From the NCBI GenBank assembly GCA_003550275.1, contig QXCW01000002.1:1364001-1428000 (forward strand): 64,000 nucleotides of DNA. The letters are read 5' to 3'. This document shows, in pieces, positions 33,887 to 43,388 of this stretch (position 1 is the first letter of the stretch; each line of letters starts with the position of its first letter). Position numbers and translations under genes: made by a program. The DNA comes from Flavobacteriaceae bacterium MAR_2010_72. Its GTDB lineage: Bacteria; Bacteroidota; Bacteroidia; Flavobacteriales; Flavobacteriaceae. The notes below the pieces were generated by a model. The model ran no database searches. It saw only the letters and a list, made by a program, of their open reading frames with translations, and was not told the origin of the DNA.

Positions 33887-33990
33887 TTTTGTTCTCCTTA
33901 ATAAAGTTTTTTAAGGTTTTATTAACAAATAACGGCCTTTGTAATTCGTAAATTTATAACCATTAATCTAATCAATAATTCTATTATATC

Positions 33991-34836
33991 ATGAAAAAAT
34001 TACTATGTATCATTGCTGTGTTGGCAGTTTCTTTTACTGTAAATGCACAGATTCAAACACCAGCGCCTAGTCCATTTTCAAAGGTGGAACAAAAGGTGGG
34101 CTTAACAGATGTCACTTTAGAGTATAGTCGTCCAAATATGCGCGATCGTACTATTTTTGGAGATTTAGTACCTTACGGAAAGTTATGGCGTTTAGGCGCT
34201 AATGCCAATACCAAAATCACATTTAGTGATGATGTAACTATTGGTGGTAATACCCTAAAAGCCGGTAGCTATGCCGTTTATGCGACACCTAATGAAAAAA
34301 CTTGGGATGTTGTTTTCTATTCTGATGCTTCCAATTGGGGAACACCTCGTGAGTGGGATGACAGTAAAGTTGCAGCAAAAGTGACTGCTGAAGTTTATCC
34401 TTTACCGATGAAAATTGAAACTTTAACCATGACCTTTGATGATGTGTCAAGTGGCTCTGCCGTTTTAGGGATGCTTTGGGAAAATGCCTATGTTGGTGTA
34501 GAATTTAAAGTGCCTACTGATGCTAAAGTTTCTGCTGCAATTGAAAAAACTATGAATGGCCCTAGTGCCAATGACTATTATGCTTCTGCGGTGTATTATT
34601 TACAAGAAGGTAAAGATATTGCGAAAGCTAAAGCATGGATGGACAAAGCTATGTCCATGACCGAGAAACCTGCGTTTTGGCAATTGAGACAACAGTCGTT
34701 AATCTATGCTAAAGCAGGTGATAAAAAAGCGGCTATTGAAACTGCGAAAAAATCATTAGCTGGCGCCAAAGAGGCTGGAAATGATGATTATGTTAAAATG
34801 AACATGGATTCCCTGAAAGAATGGGGAGCGATGTAA
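33991..34836 (+). CDS. DUF2911 family secreted protein
   Basis: 281 residues with a signal peptide (about 1-20, ending VNAQ). DUF2911 is recognisable by VGLTDVTLEYSRPNMRDRTIFGDLVPYGKLWRLGAN and the following beta-rich domain. The last 90 residues are helical with TPR-like repeats (YYLQEGKDIAKAKAWMDKAMSM). It is probably exported; no enzymatic activity is known. The gene is monocistronic with a strong terminator that also serves the convergent Gfo/Idh gene. Confidence 0.9.
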   Translation: MKKLLCIIAVLAVSFTVNAQIQTPAPSPFSKVEQKVGLTDVTLEYSRPNMRDRTIFGDLVPYGKLWRLGANANTKITFSDDVTIGGNTLKAGSYAVYATPNEKTWDVVFYSDASNWGTPREWDDSKVAAKVTAEVYPLPMKIETLTMTFDDVSSGSAVLGMLWENAYVGVEFKVPTDAKVSAAIEKTMNGPSANDYYASAVYYLQEGKDIAKAKAWMDKAMSMTEKPAFWQLRQQSLIYAKAGDKKAAIETAKKSLAGAKEAGNDDYVKMNMDSLKEWGAM

Positions 34837-34854
34837 AGATTATGTAATCAAAAT

Positions 34855-34890
34855 AAAAAAAACCTTAAGATTTAATACTTAAGGTTTTTT
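34855..34890. terminator. Shared bidirectional terminator
   Basis: AACCTTAAG (34861-34869) pairs with CTTAAGGTT (34878-34886), flanked by A and T runs on the two sides. It lies between the convergent DUF2911 and Gfo/Idh genes. Confidence 0.85.
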
Positions 34891-35874
34891 TTATTGATAC
34901 TTAAGTCCGATTTCCGCGCGAACCTTATCTAACAAAGCGATAAGCTTTCTGCTAAACTCAAAAGTCATAATATCACTTTCAGTTTTATGGTCTCTTAACA
35001 GTTGATTAAAATGTTCAATTTCATAATTGTAACCAAATGTTTCAGATGAAAAGTCAATCGTTTCGTTTCGGTTTTTGGATGCTATGGTGATTGACGTTGG
35101 CTCATGAAAACGTGTGTTCAGAGTTAAGATTCCTTGTTGGCAATGAATGGTTGCTTTAGTTGGAGTATCTTCTAAAAGCGTGCTTTTTAAATGTGCCTTT
35201 ACCCCATTCTTATAATAGAAAACCATAGTGCATGAAGCATCTGCTCCATTTTCAAAATAAGTAGCTTGTGCTTCAATGGTTTCAGGTAGTCCTAAAATAG
35301 ATAGTGCTGCGAATATGGGATAAATGCCAATATCCAACAAACTCCCTCCACCTAATGATTTTTTAAATAATCGCGAGTTGTCATCAAAAGGTCTGCTGAA
35401 TCCAAAAACAGCCTCCAAACTAGTAATGTCTCCAAATTCTTTTTTCTCTAAAATTTTTAAAGTGTATTGAAAATGCGGAAGAAAGGCTGTCCATAGAGCT
35501 TCCATGAGAAGCACTTTATTTGCTTTAGCTACTGAAATCATTTCGGAAACTTGCTCTAAATTCATGGCAAACGGCTTTTCGCATAAAACAGCAATGCCTT
35601 TGTTTAAACATAGCAAGCTGTGTTCTTTATGAAAGGCATGGGGCGTTGCGATATAAACCGCATCAATATCGGGATCGTCAGCTAATTGTGTATACGAGTT
35701 ATACGCATTTTTTGCTTTATACAAGGTTGCAAAAGCTTCAGCTTTTTCCTGCGATCTGGAGGCCACTGCATAGAGCTCACAATTAGAAACCGTTTTAAGG
35801 TCTTCAGCAAATTTATGGGCTATTTTGCCCAGACCAATAATTCCCCATTTAATGTGTTTAGCCTTTGTTGCCAT
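34891..35874 (-). CDS. Gfo/Idh/MocA family oxidoreductase
   Basis: 327 residues. The Rossmann motif WGIIGLGKIAHKFA near residue 10 and the Gfo/Idh motif EKPFAMN (CEKPF at about 98) are clear, as is the C-terminal substrate domain with GGGSLLDIGIYPIFA. Such enzymes are NAD(P)-dependent sugar or dihydrodiol dehydrogenases. The stop of the upstream SSS transporter lies within its coding start (overlap 17 bp), so uptake and oxidation of one substrate may be linked. Confidence 0.9.
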   Translation of the reverse strand: MATKAKHIKWGIIGLGKIAHKFAEDLKTVSNCELYAVASRSQEKAEAFATLYKAKNAYNSYTQLADDPDIDAVYIATPHAFHKEHSLLCLNKGIAVLCEKPFAMNLEQVSEMISVAKANKVLLMEALWTAFLPHFQYTLKILEKKEFGDITSLEAVFGFSRPFDDNSRLFKKSLGGGSLLDIGIYPIFAALSILGLPETIEAQATYFENGADASCTMVFYYKNGVKAHLKSTLLEDTPTKATIHCQQGILTLNTRFHEPTSITIASKNRNETIDFSSETFGYNYEIEHFNQLLRDHKTESDIMTFEFSRKLIALLDKVRAEIGLKYQ

Positions 35875-37546
35875 TGAGTTTGTGAGTTGATTGCAGAATT
35901 AAAGCCAAAACCATGACCATAATACAGCCCAACAAATTTAACCATAAATACGGAAGCCAATCAAAATACCACACAGCAATAATCAAAATTTGTGTAACAA
36001 TCGCAGCCACAAAAACTGCTCGACCTTTAACGTAGTTAATAAAGAAGGCAAGTAAAAAGATTCCCAATACGTTACCATAAAAGATAGAGCCAATAATATT
36101 GACCAATTGAATTAAGTTGTCAGCAAGATAGGCAACACAAGCAATAATAATGGCAAGAATCCCCCAGCCCAAAGTAAACCATTTTGTAGCCTTAACGTAG
36201 TGTGATTCATCCTTGTCTTGGGCGAAATTGCGTTTGTACAAATCCAATGAGGTTGTTGAGGCCAACGCATTAAGTTCACTTGCTGTACTCGACATTGCGG
36301 CGCTTAAAATTACAGCTAACAACAGGCCAATTAAGCCTCTTGGGAGGTTGTTAAGAATGAAGTGAATAAACACATAATCCTTATCATTGGTTTCAATACT
36401 TACCAATTTTTCGTCGGCCGATTTTTGAATCAATAATTTAGCCGCTTCCCGATTAGCCTTGTCTGCTTTGTTGGCATGGTCAATCGCCTCTATAAATTTT
36501 GAATCGTTGGTTACAGCATAGGCTTCAATAAGTGCTTTCTTATCATTAAAAATCTGTGCCTGTTCTTCCTGTAAGGTTTTATAGTCTTGAGCAAAACTTG
36601 AATCTAAAATGGCACTTTCTGCTGCAGGATTAAAGTTAATAGGAGAGGTGTTGAATTGATAAAAGACAAAAACCATAATACCAACAAGCAAAATGAAGAA
36701 TTGCATAGGTACTTTTAAAAGTCCGTTAAATATCAGGCCCATTTGCATTTCCTTGACCGATTTTCCAGACAGGTATCGCTGTACCTGACTTTGATCGGTG
36801 CCAAAATAAGAGAGTGCCAAAAATGTTCCGCCAATAAGTCCACTCCAAACGGTGTATCGATTTTCTAAATCGAATGAAAAATCAAGAACATCCATTTTTC
36901 CACTCGCTCCAGCTATTTCTAAAGCTTTAGTGAACGTAATATTTTCTGGAAGATAACTAATGATCAAAAAGAAAGCGACAAACATGCCCGTAAAAATCAC
37001 GGCCATTTGATGCTTTTGTGTGATACTCACTGCTTTGGTTCCTCCTGAAACCGTATAAATAATAACCAAAATGCCTATGATGATATTAAGGTAAGTGAGA
37101 TTCCACCCTAAAACAGCAGACAGAATAATTGCAGGAGCAAAAATGGTAATCCCTGCCGAAAGTCCACGTTGAATCAGGAATAAAATAGCAGTAAGACTAC
37201 GAGTTTTTAAATCAAATCTATTCTCCAGGAACTCATAAGCAGTATATACTTTTAAACGATGGTATAATGGGATAAATACCATGCAAATAATGATCATTGC
37301 CAAAGGCACACCAAAATAAAACTGAACAAAACCCATCCCGTCATGAAAGGCTTGTCCGGGTGTAGATAAAAAAGTGATGGCGCTTGCCTGAGTAGCCATA
37401 ACCGATAGACCAATGGTCCACCAACTTGAGGTATTTCCGCCTCTTACATAATCTTGTACATTTTTACGTCCTCTCGTTTTCCAAGTACCATAGCCAACAA
37501 TTGTTAATAAGGTTCCCGCTAATACAATCCAGTCTAATTGTTGCAT
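35858..37546 (-). CDS. Sodium:solute symporter (SSS family)
   Basis: 562 residues with about 13 predicted membrane helices. SSS features include VRGGNTSSWWTIGLSVMATQASAITFLSTPG in the first helices and SAAMSSTASELNALASTTSLDLYKR (the conserved SSS motif). It includes a large hydrophilic loop near 300-400, longer than usual. It imports a solute with Na+, perhaps a sugar or its derivative, given the neighbouring Gfo/Idh and PIG-L genes. It is preceded by a 36-residue membrane protein 3 bp away. The substrate is not known. Confidence 0.92.
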   Translation of the reverse strand: MQQLDWIVLAGTLLTIVGYGTWKTRGRKNVQDYVRGGNTSSWWTIGLSVMATQASAITFLSTPGQAFHDGMGFVQFYFGVPLAMIIICMVFIPLYHRLKVYTAYEFLENRFDLKTRSLTAILFLIQRGLSAGITIFAPAIILSAVLGWNLTYLNIIIGILVIIYTVSGGTKAVSITQKHQMAVIFTGMFVAFFLIISYLPENITFTKALEIAGASGKMDVLDFSFDLENRYTVWSGLIGGTFLALSYFGTDQSQVQRYLSGKSVKEMQMGLIFNGLLKVPMQFFILLVGIMVFVFYQFNTSPINFNPAAESAILDSSFAQDYKTLQEEQAQIFNDKKALIEAYAVTNDSKFIEAIDHANKADKANREAAKLLIQKSADEKLVSIETNDKDYVFIHFILNNLPRGLIGLLLAVILSAAMSSTASELNALASTTSLDLYKRNFAQDKDESHYVKATKWFTLGWGILAIIIACVAYLADNLIQLVNIIGSIFYGNVLGIFLLAFFINYVKGRAVFVAAIVTQILIIAVWYFDWLPYLWLNLLGCIMVMVLALILQSTHKLNGNKG

Positions 37547-37549
37547 GCT

Positions 37550-37660
37550 TTAAAAGGTTTTCATGATAAGGTAAAACAAAACAAAATAGAGGATGTTCGC
37601 CAGAAGTACTAGAGAATATAATTTTAGCCAAGGCTGTTTTCGTGGAGTATGAGCGTTCAT
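37550..37660 (-). CDS. 36-residue single-span membrane protein beside the SSS transporter
   Basis: The ORF is MNAHTPRKQPWLKLYS then LVLLANILYFVLFYLIMKTF, i.e. a basic N-terminus followed by one transmembrane helix. It fits exactly between the PIG-L stop (37663, 2 bp) and the SSS start (37546, 3 bp), giving a perfect operon tiling. This placement supports it as a real small gene that may be a subunit or stabiliser of the transporter. No known family. Confidence 0.7.
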   Translation of the reverse strand: MNAHTPRKQPWLKLYSLVLLANILYFVLFYLIMKTF

Positions 37661-37662
37661 AA

Positions 37663-40194
37663 TCAGTCGTTTAGTTTTTGGGTTGTATTGATATTATCTT
37701 TTCCAATGGAAAGCATATTGGCAAATAGGCGATAAGCACCTGAAACACCTTCGGGAAATTCCCTGAAGAAACTTAAACCTGTATAGATATAATGTCCCTT
37801 ACCATATTTAGCCACTAACAAGCTGCCATCTTTTGCCGATTCTCCTGTATCATTCATAGATAATACTGGCGTAAATTCGTTGGACCATTCATCTGGAAAA
37901 TATAGACCACGTTCTTGGGTCCATCCATCAAAATCAGCTTCGGTGATTTTATTTGGAAAATTAAGTAACTCGTGATTTGGGTTTAAAAACCTAACCTTGG
38001 AGTGTTCATCTGTTACGCGATCTCTCGAAATTTTTAAATTATATGGCGCTAATTGATCAACCTTCAATCTAAAATTGGTATTGTATTGCACAATCAGATT
38101 TCCACCGTTTTCAACAAAATCGAAGAGTTGCTGTTGTTTATACTTTAAGGCATCAATGATATTGTACGCTCGAATTCCAACCACTATGGCATCAAATCTG
38201 CTTAACACTTCAGGTGTTATTTCTTCTGGCTTAATAATGGCAACATTATAGCCAATTTGACGTAAGCTCTCTGGAACGGTATCACCTGCACCTTCAATAT
38301 AGCCAATGTTTTCACCTTTTTTGGCGATATCCAATCTCACAATTTTACTTTCACTTGGTAATAATACCGTTTGAAATGGGATATGATCATAATCAATTTC
38401 AACCAATTCTCTGGTATAAATTGCGTCTCCAACATGCACCATAGGTGTTAATAAGCCTTCACTTTGAACTTTAGGAGGGATTACCGTAAACACTAAAGTT
38501 TGTTCTTGTCCTTTATTGGTAATAGCTACTTTTTGTTGTTCGGGGTAAACATTCCAACCTTTTGGATGGGCAAGTTTTACATAACCTTCAAGATGATCTT
38601 TTCCAGCTTTAACAGCAACTTTGATTTCTTTTTGCTGATCATTTTCAAAAATGATAACCTTTTCAACAACTTTTGCAGTTGCTTCTGGTATAATTTCAAA
38701 AGGCTTATAAACTTCTCCTTTTACAGGGTCATTAGTTTTATAAACAACAGGTCTGCTAAATTCAATAGCGGTTTGCTCTATTTCCAAAGTAAAAATAGCA
38801 TTATAGGCCCGTGGGGTTTCTGGTAGGCCAATGAGTTGTTCATTTTCAACGGCATACATGCCTAAAGTTCCTTTGCTTGTTAACCAATAAGGCGAAGTTG
38901 GTGCTTGATTTTTAGAAATTAAAAGGGTGTCTTTAAGCTGTTCTCTTTTATTATTTGTTAAAGGGAATCGCTTGTAGCGTTTTTTGTGGAGGCGATCGTT
39001 AAGTTTTAAGTTTGTAAAGACAATATCGGTAGTACTTCTGTTTATCATTTCAATGGTAACAGCAACCTTTGAATTGTTAGTGGCCTGATTGGTATCAGCC
39101 ACAGCTTCTAAATATAATCCTGCGCAAGCAGCAATAATTGATTTTATGTCTTCAGTTTTTATGGTTCTCCAATGATCGTTCTCTAAATTTTGGATTAATT
39201 TATAGGCTTCTACCAGTTTTGGAATTGATGCTGAAGGATTTGTAAAATCAAAATTATTTTGAACTTCAGATAGGATCTCACCTATAACTTTTCCGCCTTT
39301 CACACGATTCCATGAGGTGTCAATTCCATCAAATATATTGGATTTGTCACTTGGCAGATCACCTTTAATAAGTTCAATATATTCCAATTCTTCCCCACGT
39401 GTTCCGGTACTTCCAAAACCTTGCGACTTGTGTGAACTTCTACTTAAGGCAGCTATTTCCGGATTACTCAATCCGCTTGACGGAAAATAAACGCCAGTAT
39501 CAAATTCAAGCAAGTTGGATTTATCGGCTTTTTCAAAATTTTCCTCACTTCCATAAAACCACCAGCTCGTATTAAAAAAAATGCGTTTAGGTTGCCATGG
39601 TTGAAGTTGCTTCAATTGATTGGGGTAAGCTGTTGATATTCCGGCCAAATCAAAGGCTTCAACACTTAACATAGCAGAACTTGTGTGATGACCGTGCGTA
39701 CTACCGGGCGATCGATGGTCGAACCTATTTATGATAACATCAGGCTGAAACTTTCGAATAAATAACACCACATCGCTCAAAACTTCATCCTTATTCCAGA
39801 GGCTCAAGGTTTCATCAGGGTGTTTTGAGTAGCCAAAATCGTTTGCTCTTGTAAACTGCTGTTTTCCACCATCTATTCGTCGGGCAGCCAACAATTCTTG
39901 TGTACGAATAACACCTAATAATTCTCTAATTTCTGGGCCGATTAAATTTTGCCCGCCATCGCCTCGAGTTATCGACAAGTAAGCGGTTTGAGCTTTAACA
40001 GCGTTCGACATATAAGAAATAAGCCGAGTGTTTTCGTCATCGGGATGTGCGGCCACATATAAAACTGAACCTAAAAAGTTAAGCTTTTTTATAGATTCAA
40101 AAATTTCGGAACTACTTGGTTTATTGGGTTGTTGAGCGTTTAAAAGGGAAGGTAAAAAAAGAAATAAAAATAAAAAACGTAAGGTGTTTTGCAT
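37663..40194 (-). CDS. Large secreted PIG-L family protein
   Basis: 843 residues. Signal peptide (about 1-20, ending LLNAQ). The N-terminal 250 residues are a PIG-L zinc deacetylase (YVAAHPDDENTRLISY, HRSPGSTHGHHTSSAMLSVEAF). The middle is beta-rich and NEW3/Ig-like, and the C-terminal 200 residues resemble a class I glutamine amidotransferase-like fold (DAIVVGIRAYN, GGNLIVQYNTN, GKGHYIYTGLSFFREFPEGV). The fusion is widespread in Bacteroidetes; it likely deacetylates a surface sugar. First of the transporter operon. Confidence 0.9.
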   Translation of the reverse strand: MQNTLRFLFLFLFLPSLLNAQQPNKPSSSEIFESIKKLNFLGSVLYVAAHPDDENTRLISYMSNAVKAQTAYLSITRGDGGQNLIGPEIRELLGVIRTQELLAARRIDGGKQQFTRANDFGYSKHPDETLSLWNKDEVLSDVVLFIRKFQPDVIINRFDHRSPGSTHGHHTSSAMLSVEAFDLAGISTAYPNQLKQLQPWQPKRIFFNTSWWFYGSEENFEKADKSNLLEFDTGVYFPSSGLSNPEIAALSRSSHKSQGFGSTGTRGEELEYIELIKGDLPSDKSNIFDGIDTSWNRVKGGKVIGEILSEVQNNFDFTNPSASIPKLVEAYKLIQNLENDHWRTIKTEDIKSIIAACAGLYLEAVADTNQATNNSKVAVTIEMINRSTTDIVFTNLKLNDRLHKKRYKRFPLTNNKREQLKDTLLISKNQAPTSPYWLTSKGTLGMYAVENEQLIGLPETPRAYNAIFTLEIEQTAIEFSRPVVYKTNDPVKGEVYKPFEIIPEATAKVVEKVIIFENDQQKEIKVAVKAGKDHLEGYVKLAHPKGWNVYPEQQKVAITNKGQEQTLVFTVIPPKVQSEGLLTPMVHVGDAIYTRELVEIDYDHIPFQTVLLPSESKIVRLDIAKKGENIGYIEGAGDTVPESLRQIGYNVAIIKPEEITPEVLSRFDAIVVGIRAYNIIDALKYKQQQLFDFVENGGNLIVQYNTNFRLKVDQLAPYNLKISRDRVTDEHSKVRFLNPNHELLNFPNKITEADFDGWTQERGLYFPDEWSNEFTPVLSMNDTGESAKDGSLLVAKYGKGHYIYTGLSFFREFPEGVSGAYRLFANMLSIGKDNINTTQKLND

Positions 40195-40274
40195 GATTCA
40201 TTCTGTTAGCCAAAAACCAAATATAGCAAAGTAATACTGCCCGAAAGCGTGTTTTAATGTTTCTTTAACGTTGC

Positions 40275-40811
40275 TTAAATTAAGTCTGTGCCATCTTCAA
40301 AATCTTCAATAGCATCCTTTTCCACAAGGGTAACGGCTTTTTGAAGCATAAGATTGTTAGGGTAAGTGACCAGATCTCTATTGTCTAAACGGAGATGTAA
40401 TTGAAATGCCCTAATATCTTCAATAACCCCTTCAATAGGAAAATCCTTATCATGAATTTTTATTTTATCCCCGACCTTGTATGGGAACGAAAAAAACATG
40501 ATAATACCTGAAGTTATGTTGCTTAAAATTGACCAAATTGCAAAGAGTCCAATACCAATAACTGCAAATACCGAAGAAAAAATAACGCCCCAATCTTTCA
40601 TTTCGGCGCCAAAAATAAAGGACTCAATAATTATGGCAATTAAAAATAAGGTTACCGTGACATAGCGACAAATCAAATGAATTCTAGCCTCATTGACACC
40701 ACTTTTACGACCTATTTTTTTGATGAGTGTATTGACTATTAATCTAACAATGATTAGAAATAATAAAACAAATCCACTAACTATAAGTTCGGTTTGAATT
40801 GAGTCGAGCAT
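40275..40811 (-). CDS. MscS-like mechanosensitive ion channel
   Basis: 178 residues. Three hydrophobic helices (IVSGFVLLFLIIVRL, LIAIIIESFIF, VFAVIGIGLFAIWSIL) and the MscS beta domain with FSFPYKVGDKIKIHDKDFPIEGVIEDI are visible. It is a short single-domain type relative to E. coli MscS. It probably opens under osmotic downshock. It ends the minus-strand block that starts at 44667, or stands alone. Confidence 0.9.
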   Translation of the reverse strand: MLDSIQTELIVSGFVLLFLIIVRLIVNTLIKKIGRKSGVNEARIHLICRYVTVTLFLIAIIIESFIFGAEMKDWGVIFSSVFAVIGIGLFAIWSILSNITSGIIMFFSFPYKVGDKIKIHDKDFPIEGVIEDIRAFQLHLRLDNRDLVTYPNNLMLQKAVTLVEKDAIEDFEDGTDLI

Positions 40812-40866
40812 TTAAATGTGCTTTAAAAATTAGAAGAACAAAGATACATTAGAAACTTGAAAAAAA

Positions 40867-41802
40867 TTAGTTTAATAATAGCGAATCTCTTAAACTTTCA
40901 TGTGCAGTTTCGTTTTTATTCCAATAAGCAGATTTCATGGTTTTTAGCTTCGTAGCTTTTGTGCTAAGTACTTTTGAATTAGGTCCAAAACCACTTTTAT
41001 AGGTGTCTTCCCATTCTAATACATCAAAAGGAAATTCAGGATTGAAAGTGATTTTTAATGTTCTGTCCAATTCAGGATATGAAATTAAGTACTGTCCAGA
41101 CTCTAATTTAACAGTGGCTTTGTACGCCTTTAACGGCACATGCTTTAGTCTTAAAAATTCAAATGAAGGAATTATTTCTAATTCACCAACGGGTAAACTA
41201 TTAGGATCTATACGAAGTTGCGTCCACAATTCATTTTCAAGAATAGCTTTTTCCACATTGAAACTTTGATCAGCTTCACTTTCAAAATACGAATGTGAAT
41301 TGATTTCGAATTGGTCTCTATTGTTAAGCCGCATATATATGTGACCGCACCATTCCTGAACCGAACAGGAAACCTTAATGGCATGTTGATTATTGGTTAC
41401 GGGATAAAAGGTGCTTTGCATTATGGAATAAGGATAAATCCCCGTATTGAATTGTTTTGTTGCATTTAGTTTAAGTACAGAAATGTTTGTCTTTTTAAAG
41501 TTATCAGCCTTTACTTGAATTTCAGGTAATACATCTTCAGTGACATAAACCAAAACAGCTTCGCCTTGTCTAATCTCCCCATATCTAGCTTGTTACAGTT
41601 TGTAGGAAGTGATTTCGGCCTCGCCCGCATACCAGTAAGCCTTAAAATCTGTAGTTGGCTTAAAAGCACTTTTTGAAGCCGTGTTCAAGGTTTCAGAAGC
41701 TATGTCTTCTACAGCACTGGTAGATTGAGCCTTCTTGTTATCTTGACAAGTTATTAAGGATAAGCTCAAAAAGAGGATTATAAAACTTCTAAAATTCATC
41801 AT
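40867..41802 (-). pseudogene. Lipoprotein gene broken by one in-frame TAA
   Basis: Two open frames are separated by only one stop: 41593-41802 (MMNFRSFIILFLSLSLITCQDNKK to EITSYKL) and, in the same frame, QARYGEIRQGEAVLVYVTEDV onwards to 40867. The joined frame is 311 codons, the size of a common flavobacterial lipoprotein that is often misannotated as a Maf-like protein and usually lies beside maf, as here. Lipobox at ITC. The intact family reads Lys-Leu-Glu/Gln-Ala-Arg at this point, so a GAA to TAA change is plausible. Nonsense mutation, sequencing error or readthrough. Confidence 0.75.
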
Positions 41803-41832
41803 TCATTCGATTTAGATAAAAATACAAATCGT

Positions 41833-42423
41833 TCAGTCTTTAACCATGTGGTTTAACGTTTTATAAACCAAATGCGTAGGTAAACCCATCACATTAAAAT
41901 ACGAACCTTCAATAGAAGTTATACCAATTTGACCTATCCATTCCTGTATACCATAAGCTCCAGCTTTATCAAAAGGTTGATAATTTGAAATGTAATATTC
42001 TATTTCTTCCTTAGTTAAGTCCTTAAACTTTACTTTGGTAGTAGCATTTACTGTTTTTTGAAGTTTGATAGTCGTAAAGCACACCGAAGTGATGACTTCA
42101 TGGATTTTTCCGCTCATGGATTTGATCATCTCAAAAGCTTCGGAAGCATCACGTGGTTTCCCCAAAGCTTTATTTTCATGCCATACAATAGTGTCGCTAG
42201 TAATGAGAATATCATTCTCGTTTAGTGTTTCCTTGAAAGGTAAAGCCTTGAGTTGTGCCAAATAATCACTGATTTCAAAATGACGTAAGCGTTGTGGATA
42301 TTCTTCTTTTACAGGTTTTAGTCGAACCACAAAATCTAAGCCTAAATCCTTAAAGAATTGCTGACGCCTGGGAGAACCAGAAGCCAAAATAATTTGGTAA
42401 TTGGAAAGACTATCGTTAAGCAT
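41833..42423 (-). CDS. maf: Maf family nucleotide pyrophosphatase
   Basis: 196 residues. Maf motifs: LASGSPRRQQFFKDLGLDF at the start, TSDTIVWHENKALGKPRDASEAFEM and YDKAGAYGIQEWIG-like (FDKAGAYGIQE). These hydrolyse non-canonical or dTTP/UTP-type nucleotides and can affect septum formation. It overlaps the UbiA-family gene by one base (ATG at 42423), so both are coupled. Confidence 0.94.
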   Translation of the reverse strand: MLNDSLSNYQIILASGSPRRQQFFKDLGLDFVVRLKPVKEEYPQRLRHFEISDYLAQLKALPFKETLNENDILITSDTIVWHENKALGKPRDASEAFEMIKSMSGKIHEVITSVCFTTIKLQKTVNATTKVKFKDLTKEEIEYYISNYQPFDKAGAYGIQEWIGQIGITSIEGSYFNVMGLPTHLVYKTLNHMVKD

Positions 42424-43340
42424 TATGTAATTAAAATGTATTTGTATAACAATAAGGATAACATACCAAAAAGCATAATTAATTTTAGCATGTTGCTAAT
42501 ATGATGAAACTCTTTTTTGGATTCGGCATTAAAGGATTTTATACTTGTATAAATTAAAGGTGCAATGATGAAAATTAAAAAATAAACCAAAGCAATTTGT
42601 TGCTTGTATAAATAGGTTGCCATATAGTAAACCACGGCCAAAATAGGCAGTAGTGTAACGATGAACAGCACTTTAGCGGCGCGTTCACGTCCTATAGCTA
42701 TCGGCAGCGTATTCATTCCAGCTTTATAGTCGCCATCAATGTCTTCAATATCTTTAGCTAGTTCTCGTACTAAATTGATGATAAATGCAAAAACAGCATA
42801 GTCTAATAAAATTTTAAAAAACGTAAGTTGTGTTTCCTGGTTTTGCGGCGTTATAACAGGCAGTAATTCAAATAGACCAACAATAATAATGCTCAAAGCC
42901 ACCAACAACGAAATAACGATATTACCTAACAAAAGCAATTGTTTTAAATAGGAAGCATAAACGTATAGCAGCGCAGAGATTACAACAAAAATGGCGAAAA
43001 ACCCACTTTTACCAACCAAATGTGATAAGTAAAACCCTAATCCAACGCCTATGACATTAAAAATTATAAAAAGTGAATTGGCTGTTTTTTCAGAGATGGT
43101 TTTTCCAATGATTACCTTGTTGGGTTTGTTTACTGTATCGGTTTCTATGTCATAAATATCATTGATGATATTGCCGGCTGCAGCAATACAAAGTGTAGAG
43201 AGAACGAGCAATGAAAACCCAAAACCATTTAAGGTAATAGTCACGCCAAAGGGCTCAAATAGGGCATACTTTATGAGGATTTGCCCTAAAGCAATCATAA
43301 GTAAGTTTTTCCAGCGAATTAGGTTTAAAATGTTCAGCAT
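42423..43340 (-). CDS. UbiA-family prenyltransferase (geranylgeranylglycerol-phosphate geranylgeranyltransferase type)
   Basis: 305 residues with about nine membrane helices. Both Asp-rich motifs are visible: NDIYDIETDTVNKP and DIEDIDGDYKAGMNTLPIAIG. In flavobacteria this gene is annotated as a GGGP synthase partner of archaeal-type lipid synthesis, but UbiA members also make quinones and other prenylated lipids, so the substrate is not certain. It overlaps maf by one base and follows the KdsC-like gene by 48 bp. Confidence 0.9.
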   Translation of the reverse strand: MLNILNLIRWKNLLMIALGQILIKYALFEPFGVTITLNGFGFSLLVLSTLCIAAAGNIINDIYDIETDTVNKPNKVIIGKTISEKTANSLFIIFNVIGVGLGFYLSHLVGKSGFFAIFVVISALLYVYASYLKQLLLLGNIVISLLVALSIIIVGLFELLPVITPQNQETQLTFFKILLDYAVFAFIINLVRELAKDIEDIDGDYKAGMNTLPIAIGRERAAKVLFIVTLLPILAVVYYMATYLYKQQIALVYFLIFIIAPLIYTSIKSFNAESKKEFHHISNMLKLIMLFGMLSLLLYKYILIT

Positions 43341-43388
43341 TTGGCTGTTGGCTTTTGGTTGTGTGCAGATTTTAAAACAGAAGTAAAA

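Noticed and set aside
40867-41802. Septum formation inhibitor Maf as a name for the broken lipoprotein
   Set aside because: It has none of the Maf motifs; the real maf is the neighbouring gene at 41833-42423.
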